In this document: in pieces, positions 12,201 to 24,042 of the stretch
How the letters are laid out: each line of letters opens with the position of its first letter
Position numbering within the stretch: the stretch's first letter is position 1
NCBI GenBank assembly: GCA_026929865.2
Contig: CM049406.2
Coordinates: forward strand, 22,802,501 to 22,866,500
DNA: 64,000 bases
Direction of reading: 5' to 3'
From: Hyperoplus lanceolatus
Taxonomy: Eukaryota; Chordata; Actinopteri; Uranoscopiformes; Ammodytidae
Notes under the pieces: model-generated
Told to the model about the DNA's origin: nothing
The model's input: only the letters and a program-made list of their open reading frames with translations
The model's database searches: none
Translations under genes and position numbers: made by a program

Positions 12201-15200
12201 AAGCCAATTCACCAACGTTAATTTATATATTCTATAAAAGAACTAGATGATCAAACAATAGCAACTACAGGGACACTGTAATTCACTCTGCTGTCAAGGT
12301 TTTTTTTTAGTGGGAGAGCAATGTCGAGATAGCCAGAGGAGGAAATGTTAGTGGGATAGAAGTCTCTGGGACAAAGTTTCCAAGATTATACAAGATGTTG
12401 GCGAGCGATAATATTGTCGAACCTTATTGCCAAAAGCATATGAAAATATGCAATCATCATCCTGTTTATTAGTAGAAAAGCCAGAGATTTCAGTGACAAA
12501 GGTCTTAATTTAGGACAAACATGACTGATTGATTGATTTTATTTTATTTGTGTATGGACATGACAATGACATTGGACGAACCAGATGCATTGTTTTCAGT
12601 GTATTAGCATAAATGCTAGTTTACAACACCTGGGGCCTATTTCAGGTAGCTGGTTTTACATACTCTGGGTTTAATCCTGCGCTCTGAGTTGGTCAACTCA
12701 GAGCGCAGGGTTGACGAGAAACTCTGGGTTTTCGGTTTCAGAACAGTGGATCAGCGTTGGGTTAATCAACTCTGAGCGTGTTCACTCTGGGTGGAGCGTG
12801 TGCATAAAAGCCATCGTCAATGGATCGCTGAAAACATGATTCACCATGGAAACAGAAGAAACAAATGCTTGATCCTCCCACTTCTCCACTTCTCAAAAAA
12901 GAAAAAAGAAACTTCTCCGCTCCTCCCACTAGAGTAAGAAATATTAACTTATGAGCTTATGGAGAAGAATGAACGGGGATAGTCTCATAACTCTGATCTA
13001 ATCACTTCGGCAATTCAGAAAAAAAACGGTGCAAACGTTTTTTGTCGAGAGCATCATTGCTTCCGTATGAGAAGCAAGTCTATTTTAAGAATTAAGTTAC
13101 GCATATCAGCAGCAACAAAATTATCAAGCTGCCGCTGCACAGCACTGCTGACAGTGTTTTATATTCACTGTAGCCTATTATGTAGGCAAGCTATAATAGG
13201 CCTACTGTGCAGTAAACAGACTGTCGCTTCTTTTAAATGGGGAGTGAAAGATATTAACGTTTGACACATAAGGTGACAGTTTCCATTGTAGATCCTGATT
13301 GTTTTATTACCAGATCCCTTGTCCTCTAGTGATCACAGTTTAAATTATTATATTATTTCTATATTCATATTGGGCTATTTAACGAGGCTTGTCTGTGACT
13401 TTGGGATGACACAAGTGAACAGTAACGATCGCGTGCAGCCGCAGAATTACATTTCAACCTGACATAAATAGCCTATGTTCAGTGGCACAGATGTTAAAAA
13501 ACTACTGATGATGATAAAAATAAATAACGAGATACATACAATACAATAGGTTTATTAATCTGAATGTAAAGCATGTTCACGATGTGTAAGGTGGCCGCAT
13601 ATGAACGAACGAGGGCTGAGAACAAGGCTACTGATCAAATGATCGATCAAACGTAAAATCATCAGGAAATGATAAATACATCCCGATGGAGATTTCTATG
13701 GAGTGATTTTGCTTTAAACTGTACAGGGTTGCGTTGTGACAGTGACTCTTTCTTCAGTCGGAGCTGCAGCGTAAAGTGAAAACAAACTCAGGGTAGGTCT
13801 AACCACCTATCCAGCAGGTTAGACCCACGGCGTATGTTGCCGCAGTAACTGACTCTCGGTTGCGCTGAACCTGCTTCTTGAAACGGAAAACCGAGAGTTT
13901 CCACCAACTCAGAGCGAACAAACTCTGGGTTGCCTCAAAACCAGCTACCTGAAATAGGCCCCTGTCCACAGGAGGCTTTTAAAAACAACAAAATAAACAA
14001 GTCAAAACAAAAACAGGATCAAAATACTGATAAAAACTGACAATTAAAAGAGTAAAAATGCAGTATACAATGGAGTACAGAGCAGCAATATAATAAGTCA
14101 AATATATATATAGGATACGTAGAGCAAAACAAAGGCAGCATGATCAAACTTTAGACTTTCAAAATGTTCTCAGCTTTTCAGGAGAAAGCTTATTGACAAA
14201 ATCACTTTGTCAAAATCAGAAAATATCTCCTTGTGATCCCCCACCTGTCCGTACTGTTTGTGCACTGAAAAATATCCAGTCCAATATCCGGGTCTGTATT
14301 CTGTATGTAATTTTCACTGATTTTGACCAAAAAAAGTTTGACAACAAGCATTCTCAAGAATCACTAGACATCGCCTTTAAATCAGAAAACAAATTGAACA
14401 ATATGCCATTTTTGTTACAGTATATTGTACGTTTACATCAGGAGGGCTAATTTAGCACTAGGGATATCTGAATAGACTGAAAGCAACTGTGATAGGATGA
14501 CTGTGGGAAATTAGGGTGACTGATAAGAACCAGAGCCTCCCAAAATGATCTGAGCAGAAAGAGACAGGCTGGCTCCCATTACCAAGACCACTGCTTTCCA
14601 AATACATATTTCTTTTAAACATCCGAATCCCAACTTCGCTCACCGGATGCAGAGAACAAAGCAATCACTGCCACTCGACTAAATGATCTTGAGCACTGAT
14701 GATGAGGGTCAAGTGAGGCATTCACAGCACATCCTAGAGGGAAAACACTTGGCATTCTGCTCTGCTCAGTTTGTACTTTTTTTTCAATGTTTCGACAATG
14801 AAGCATTTTATGATGAAATAGTGTCATCATCTCCTGCACATTTCAACACAAAAAGAAGCTCTATAAATGCATGTGCCAAGAAAGCAACACAGGACTCAAT
14901 AACCACTTTGTCTTTTTTTAAATTCCAACCTATTGTAATTCTACTCCCTCTCTACCCATCTATTATACTGTATACAGCAGGGATTCCCAAAGTGTGGTGC
15001 GCGCACCCCTGGGGCTGCGTGAGCTGCTGCCAGGGGGTGCGCGAGATGAAAAATGTAATGGCGGTCTGATCATTACACAATCCATATTGGTCCGAGTATA
15101 AGAGGGTTTTATTTTCGCGGAAATAGGTCGTAAAAAGTCGGGTCGTGTTTTCCAATTTGTGTTTATTTTCTTTTTTTAATCGGGTGGAACACTGGCTGTG

Positions 15201-18200
15201 CTCTCGGAAGCAGCCGGGGCGTTTGTGCGCTTGGAGAGAGAACGCTTTGTGTGGAGAGAAAAAAGAGGCACGGGACATCGACGAAGCCGATTCAAAGCCT
15301 CAAATCATTATGTTGCCAGTCAACGTGTCAGAAGCAGGAATCGGCAGAGCGATCGACTGTGGCTTTTTAGCTGCTGCAGTTGTGCTGAGGAGAGATGCCA
15401 ACTGCGCTGTCCTTTTACGCACCAGCACTGCTGCTGTAATGTTCAGATTTCATCATTTGCATCAAAGCCCTAATGATTTTAAGAATGAGACGCTTTATTT
15501 AAACGCTGTCCATGTGATGGTGGTGATTGTCACTTTGTGAGCTGTAAACTGAAACCAACGGAGATCTCGGAGGGCTTCCCCTCGACAACGTTAACGTGCC
15601 CCGGTTATCATTTCAGCCTTAAACCACGGCGTTGATAGCTTTCGTTTCAGCACTAGGCTATGTGATTAACTATGAGCATTAAATAAATGCTGCGCCTCAG
15701 ATGCCGAGGACAGCAGCAAGGATGACTATGCACCGAACCAGAGAGAGATGACAGCGAGAGCGATCACAGCGGGGCAGAGGGATGTCCGTGTGAGGAATAG
15801 TCTGTAGTGAACACATCAGAGTTCGGTCTATTTGCACTATCCTACTGTTTATTTGCAATGAAGAAAAGTGTTTTTTTCAATGCGTTTTTATTTTCGTACA
15901 TTATTTAAATAAATAAAATGCATTGAGTTGAGGGGGGTTCGTCTTATAATCGGGGTTGTCTTATACTCGGACCAATACGGGTACAGTGTTTTTTCTCCAC
16001 ACAATAAAGACGTGTAAATAAACATTTCCTTTGTAAAATTTAGAATCAAAAACTTAATTTTAATTAATAAATAAATGGAGGCTATTCAAAATGAAGCGAA
16101 ATTATCTTCTTCTACGCATATGCGCACCTAGTTTGTGGCCTCTACATTCATTCTCGCAATTTATTTAAAATGACTGGCGTTCTAATTTTATTTCCATAAC
16201 CTGTGTTATGATGACGGGGTTGTTTGCTCCACGGTCATTTAAACTTGCTGCAATTGTTGCTCAACGTGACTCAAAATATTAGGCTATAATATTTTCCCCA
16301 TTTTATCTGCTTTCTGCCCCTTGTTGTGATCATGATTATTTTATTATGTGTGTTCTGGTCATTTGAGCATGATTGAACATGCCACCTTTAATATGGCTAT
16401 AAAAAAGCTTGTTGCATTTTTTTTTAAGGTGTGGGGGATTGGGGGTGCGTCAACCTGGTTGGGACATAGAAGGGGGTGCGCGGCTAAAAAAGTTTGGGAA
16501 CCGCTGGTATACAGTATCTGTGCATTATGGGAAAAGAGGCTTCTTTTTTTGTGTTTCGGCATTCCTTTGCTTATGTTCATTATACAAATTGAGGATCTAA
16601 AGAGAATATGTGGCCTATTGTACAAATTGCAAAGTCATACGACACAGATGTGACTTTTGGTTCTATTAATAAATTGGATAAAAGAGATGTCGGAAAATGC
16701 TTCAGAACTCCTCATATGTTGTTGGCAGCTGTGTATGTTTCCAGTGTTTTCACATACCAATGAATCTCTTGGATAAATCACTCCCCTGGACTCTAACTCA
16801 CCCTGCAGCAGCAACATTTTTCAGCAACTTGAAATAAGCAACCGGTAAATAAGTGTCTGTCTGAGCTGATATATATAAATCCGTAATCGCCATGCACCTG
16901 CGTTAGCTCTTAAAGAAGGACACAATAAATAGAGTTGTAAAGTAAAGACAAACCGAATGAAACATCATCTCTCTCTTACTTTGTCTCCCACGAACACACC
17001 AACCAAACTTCTTACCAGGTATTGGCTACAGTGAAGCGTCTGTATCGACGGAGATGCTTGTTTACCACCTGCTTGCGGAAGCATCTCGGGGAGCTTTGTG
17101 GTGAGACTTTCTGGTCAGGATTAACAGCACCAGCATCGGATGAGTCGGCCTGGTCCGCCCAGAGCTCCCTGCTCTCTCCACTGGCTTCCATTAGGGCATA
17201 TGCTTAACAAACAGGTCCCACGCCAGACTAGTAACGGCTCTTTCTTGGCCTTAACAAGCTACTAATATACCCGTTCTTTCCAAGGTTACGATTCATTTGA
17301 TTGGTAGATATCTTTTGGACACCCCCCATCCCCTCCCCTTGAATTTCTGATGCAGATCAAAATCCAAAACATCATCATCAACAAGCTGATTGGCTCATCA
17401 ATGACAGCTGGAAAATAACACTAAAATGTGTGGGGCGTCCACAGTGGCATGCAATAAACAGAGCAAATGTTTTCCAGCCTCTGACCTTTAATCCAGATAA
17501 ATGCAACCAATGTTTTGCAAAAAGCAGTAGAGCAGAGTATGAGCGTTAGACAAAATGATGAGAGTCAATGGACAATACATTTATGATCAAAGCCACTCAT
17601 CATATGGAGTTAAGTGACGGGGGTCATGTTGCTTCAAAAAGAAAAGGCTTTAAGTGGCCAATTGCTGTGTTAGGCATCCCAAAAAACTCCTTTAATACAT
17701 ATAGCGTGCATATTTGTTTTACCATGGAACAAACGCTTACTGTCTTCTGCTTCAGGGTAGATACAATAATAACAGTGTATTCAACCTAACAGCTTCCAAA
17801 TTATGTTGTGCCATCTGATGCCTTAGAAAAGAGCAAAATGTGTGTTCTTCTCCAGGGCAGAGAGTTACAGTAGTTACTGTAAGTAAAAGACAAAAAAAGC
17901 CATTGCTAACTTTGGGAGGCTGCTGCTCATTTTCCACTCTTATGTAAAAAGTAGATATAAAGAAAACAACGTGGTTTGCAGCACACACCACATGTTCTAG
18001 TATTCTGCTCCTACAAAAATACATCCTTTCAACTAAAAACAAAGGGAAAAAATAAACTGTTATACTAAAATCGAAGAACAAAAACCGGAGGACTACATAC
18101 CTTTTCGTAACATATTGTCATTCTAACAGTGGCTCACTGTGCCTCACCTGTCAGGGTCGGCCTGTGTGATGTCAATGCGGGGCAGAGAGGCGATGGGCAG

Positions 18201-21200
18201 ACTGGTGGGTCTGGTCCGGGTCACTGGATCTTCCTCGGGTGTTCGAGACCTTCCCCTGTCCCTTTCCTTTTCTGCCTGTCGCCATGACAACGGAGGCAGC
18301 TGCAGGTTGCCAGAAAAGCGCCTGTGGACTTTGCATGACTCTACCCCGAGAGTGTTGCCTGTGGAAAACTGTCCTCCGGGAGGCTCCTTCTGCTCCTGAG
18401 GGTAGGGGGGGGAATAAAACATAATTACTTTTATTAAAGTGGCTCATAGCATCCCATTTGGATATGCTTTGAGGTGAACACAGATCATGAAAATGTGGCG
18501 GAAATGTTAATATAAAAAATTATTAAATGTTATTTTGTTTAAATTTGTGATGATAGTGGCACAACACATCAACCTCAAACAGAAATGGGGATTCTTGTGA
18601 ATTATCCAAAAGTGAAAACAAAATGAAAAGGAAATAAATAAAAAAAAAAACAGAATGAATTCATGTATAATAGAAAGGCTATAATTAAAGGCTTTTTGTA
18701 TAAAAAAAATAAAAGATTTAAGGGATTTAGCACATAAATAAATCTATCTTCTACATTGTCTCCTTCAAGTCCAAATGTTTCGAACACGGACTAGGCCATC
18801 TGCCTGCCCTGCACATTTCCCTGATTTAACAAAGTGATACAGTATATAGTCTACATTTACATGTCTTACTTCTTGACTATACAGAAAAAAATTAACCATT
18901 TGATCAAAGCCTGGGTACAGGCCCTCGACACCTGAAATGCCACCCGTTGACATTTTTATGAACCTTTGCTGAATATAAATTGTGTGTTTAATGTGTCTGG
19001 TTGAGGGTGAAGGTTCCAGCAAGGAGCCCAGGGTACTTCACTGAAACGACATGTTGTAAACAAGCCAGGGCGCTGATGAAACGGAGGCAGGCTGCCAGAG
19101 CTCATTCTGCATACATCACCCTCCACTTAATGTTCACCGCATGCCGCAAGTGTAAATGAAAGACTCCGACCGGCTTCCAATGAACAAGGGAGATGGGGAG
19201 GCACGGTGAAGCTGAGGGGGAAATAGAGGAGGAGGAGGGGTGGTGGGGGGATCCAGAAATTCCAAGAACATTGCTTTGGCAAACAAGAAAACATTTGTCT
19301 AATTTGTGTTTGTGGCATAGGAGAAAAGACAGAGGATGAGTGTGGAAGAAAGAGGTTGACAGTGAGAGTGAGAAAGAGTGAAGCCACAGTCTGACCTCAC
19401 TGTCAGCATGGCTCAGCACACCACAAGCTGAAAAGACTGGACATGATTATCTATTAATTCTCTCTCAACTAACAGTTTTTACCTAAATGCAGGTTGAGGA
19501 GTTCAAATATTACAGTCAACAATATTGATGCAAACAAATTAGAAATAAAGTTTTGTGATGAGGGAATTTACAGTTAAAGAAATCTACTTGTCAGTGCTCT
19601 CTAGTGGATACACTATGCAATGAGGTTTCTAAATGACCTCAAACTTAGTTTGGGAAGTCTCCAATGCAATATATTACTGCTAATTGGATTACTTACACAC
19701 AAACCTTAATAGAAATGCATTAAGCTAATAGGAGGTACTATTGGTCCTGGCTGATTTATTGGTCTAGCTTGTGCACTGTTAGCACTAAGATTGGTAATAA
19801 TTATTTTCATTACATACTAATCTACTGAATAATTTCTCACTGTATCAATTTATCTTGAATGAGAGGAAATAGTAGAAAATACCTATCACAGTTTCCTATA
19901 GCCCAAGGTGATGGTCTTCAGACAAAATAAGACATTTAAACGCAATACATTGACTATCTTAGAATACATAAAAACAGCAAATCAGCAGCTGAATCTGTGA
20001 ATTTCAAATGAAAATGATTGCAGATTAATAAACTAATCATTTTAGATATAGTGAGGATTAATCCAACTGCAATTAAAATCTGCTACATTTTTCCAACAGT
20101 TTTAGAGTCAGTGGTATCACAGGATGAGAAACACAGCGAGCTCACAGTAAAAAAAGAAAAGTCATTCCACCTCATCTTTCCAATGAAAAAGATAAACAGC
20201 AGTGATGGGACACTGGAACAAAGAAGAATAAATGGGAGAGTAAACTGCACAATAGAGGGATGAGACCGGGCATGGAAAACTTCCTGAAGTAGATAAGAAG
20301 GGATGGGACGGAAGGGACGGTTAAAAACAGATAGAGACAGGAGTCTGCCTTCCTCTGAGCATGTCAGTAAACACAGCTCTGCTCACTCCCCTGCTCCATC
20401 TAGGAAATGCAATTTGTCTGATTTAGTGTGCCTATCTCTTTAAGACACAGTCTTCTTGTCCCAAGGAAAAAGGGGTGATAATTAAATCTGGCAAAACATA
20501 ACTCTTTTTTAACTACTCCAATCCTGGACTGTTTCCACTTACACAATCACTCTCATCAAACACGATAAGCAGAGATCTAAATAGTCTGTTGTCAATATTT
20601 CCCAGTGCAACTGCTGCTTCTCTGCCAGAGTATTTAACAATTGTGTATTGATTGCGTCTCTGACGCTGGACATGTCATTTGAGTTCTTCATAGATCTCAT
20701 GTCGCCAGGAAATACTGTTCTTTTACTTTGAGTGCACGCGTTTAGTATATACACTAGTAGTAGGATCAAGATGTTGAACATTTTAGAACTTAAAAATAGC
20801 ACATTTAGAATCCTGGGTTAATCATATGTGCTCAAAAGTGTTCATAAAAGTACAGGGACTGGGATGAAAGGTAAAACAGGGACTGGGATGAAAGGTAAAA
20901 CAATCAGTCTGAAACAGAGGCAGTGCGACTCCAGTGTCAAACAAAGGTGGAGTGGTTATTCTCTCGATGAGGATGAAAGGCCATTTTTGGCTGCAGTCTC
21001 CAAACAACTCCAGTGTTCCCTGGAATACTTCCAAAAATCATTTTTTAAAAGAAGTTGACACAAATGAGACAGCTGTAGGAGTGAAGCTCAAACAGCATGG
21101 CTTGATGTAGTGTCTGAATTATTGAGCCAAAGAAAAGAAAGAAGAAAAAATCAGAGTGCTTTAATTATTAAGAGGTCTAAAATCTTTATGAAAGGTGGGA

Positions 21201-23982
21201 GTTTGACTCTCAAGGGTGTCAAGTGGTGCAGAATAGTGCATATCTTTAACTCATCTAAAACACAACTTTTCTGTGAAATAAAGAAAAAATGGGTTTTGGC
21301 TTGAAATTGAGCTTATGTTATAACCATGGTACAATACATACTGTGGAAGCCAATTTTAAATTGATTAGTTTAATTCTACTCTTGTCTCTTCATTCAATAT
21401 TTGATCATTGAATGAAGTGTATTTCCTCTCATCTTAACTACTGATGTATCCTGTCTGGAGTTTCTATTCTAATTAAATCTGTCTGATTGGGCTGCCACCC
21501 TAGGTGTGGGCCATCCTGAAAGCTCCCAGATTCAGATAAGCATTGATGTCATCAAGAACCAAACATGATTGTGCCATTGTTATTCTACCTATCTGACCAT
21601 GTAAACTATTCTGTATAAAGCAGCTCATTTTGTGTATACAACTCAGTCAAGATCCTGGCATTGCTCTGAGCAGGATGCTATGGTCTTTTCTCCCTGCATG
21701 AATGCTGACCATAATCATCTGTATTGTCTTTTGAAACTAAGTAAAGAGTTGTTTTCATATTGGACTTTTGTGAAGTTTTCAACCAAAAAACTTCTTCCAC
21801 AATACACATAGGGGAGAATGGGGGAATCTGAGGCATCGGGTAATGTGAGCCACCCCCTGTATCTAGGCAACGGAAAACAAATTTATGGTCATGTGAGATA
21901 TATGTTTTCAAGCCCCTCTCATTCCCCTTTGACCCTGAAAGAGAGGACCTCATGGTGCTGTGGTAAGCATGTTTTTTTCACCAAAATAGGTATGTTGCAT
22001 GTAAAAGTAAATTTTCTTGCTGTCAACTTAATCAACTGTTGTGCTAAAGCAAATGTATTCATGTAGAAAAACGTCTATCATACGTGTTGATGAACTACCA
22101 ACATATAAAAACCATGTGATGATATTAGCTAAAGATTAGCCTGAAATGCTAAGAGAGGTAGTTTTTTCTCAAATTGTGGTGGTGGGGGAAAGTGAGCCAA
22201 ATGCTGTGGGGGAAAGTGAGCCACTGTCTCACTTTCCCCCACCATGAGGCACAAGTTAAGTTTAGTCTTAAACATATTTTAATGTAATAGTACATAACAT
22301 ATGTTTTATCTTAATGTCATACACATTGTAGAAAAGCCATTATGCCAAGGAAATACACCACAAAGACGACCTGGGGAAACCACACGGAAAGAGCACCTTC
22401 TCATCTTTCCCTGTAACCTTCAGGGCTGGAATGTAGAGTAGGCCTAGTTGTAGAGTATGACAGGCTGATGTTATAATCCAGTTGGGTCTTCTCCTGTGTT
22501 CTGAGTCCAAGGCTGTTCTCGCTGGTTCTGATTTTCCTATGCTTTGACCCCCAGACACAAGCTGGCTCTAAGGGTCCTGTGTTCTAACCCCCAGACTGTG
22601 TTCTAATCTAACTGGTTATATCTTTCATTTGAATCTTATTAAAACCTTTTGAATCATAATGTGTTGTATTTGATTTTGTTCAGAGTGACGTTCAAGTGTT
22701 TAGAACATTTGCTTTGCTTAATTGACCAAACCCCATCATTCTTTTACTAGTCCGACATTAGTCCTGGAATGTGTGGCTAGCTTTCAGGAATCTAACTGTT
22801 ACAATATGTGTTGTTATGGTAGTTTCAGAGTGGAAAAAGTGGTTCACTTTACCCCCTTGATTTTTCTGGTCCGTCTCAGTGTACCCCACAGCTGGGGTAA
22901 AGTGAGCCACATGACAACTTTTTTTAAAACAATCATATTTTCATTGCCCTTTGTCTTGAAAAAATTCTGCTAATGCCAATTTCTAGGAAACATCCTAAAT
23001 TAATGGGAAATGTGTAAATTTGAGTGATAAATCATTTTAGTTCGCTTAGAGGGGAGCAAATGTAAAAAGTGGCTCAGATTACCCCGTTCTCCCCTACAGT
23101 ACATACTGTATAATTTAACGACTTCAAAGCCTGTGCCAGACCAACCCCGCCTTTATGATACGATTTTAAAAATTATAATCCAGTTCTCTAGCTCTTTAGT
23201 TTCATTTCATTTCTCATTTCCTAATGTCTAACTGAATGGCGGGATCCAAATTGAGAAAGGTGGATGAACAGTGTGAACACCAAGGCTTTTCGAGCCAAAA
23301 CAAGGTCTGATATGTTGTATTTTTTAAAACAAAAATCAGAAAGTAGAAATAATAAAGAATAAAGATACATTGCCATATAAATAAGTGCAGTTTTTCCCTG
23401 GTGCCATTACCCTGCCTCCTATGTTTCTTTGGCCCGAAAGCAAATACTGAATAGCATTAAAAGCTTTTAAAAGTAGTTTTACCATCTACTACTACTGGCA
23501 TGAAGGTAACAATTAACATGAATAACTCCTGACATAAGACTGGATTAAAATGTGTATTTTCACAGAAGTTTTTACAAGAGGTTTTGCATTCTCATACATT
23601 TTCCATTCGTATCCGCATATGAATTATCATGGGATTGGAGGGGGATGGACCCCATTCACAACAGGACAACTTTCATCATCTAGGATGTAGCTTGGCCTGT
23701 GAGCTCCTGTTGGACAATGTCAAAGTAAATGATCTGGCCCGCTTTGCCCAGTCACAAACACTGGTGGCGTGGAGGAGAAACAGATGGGCCTCTCTGTCAG
23801 ATATCTGTCCTTCCTCCTCTCATCCATGTTTCCATTCAGTCAACCTCCCAAATGTCACCGGCTGCCAACTGTCTTTTTAACGCCTCTCCTCCTCGTCCCG
23901 CTCTGACTCCCTTCTTCTAAACTCTGCATCACTCCTCAACTCTCTGTCTCTATCATCTTACTAATGCCTTCAAACACGTGCG

Positions 23983-24042
<60 letters not shown>

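Noticed and set aside
14700..15069. 128-codon plus-strand frame at 14683-15069
   Set aside because: It runs across the border of the hAT element at 14978 and has no recognisable domain.
15145..15540. 131-codon frame inside a MITE as a possible gene
   Set aside because: It lies wholly within a TA-flanked nonautonomous element and shows no transposase or other domain.
23629..23880. 83-codon plus-strand frame near the pde4b start exon
   Set aside because: No family resemblance; overlapping frames of similar length exist, which is typical of chance.
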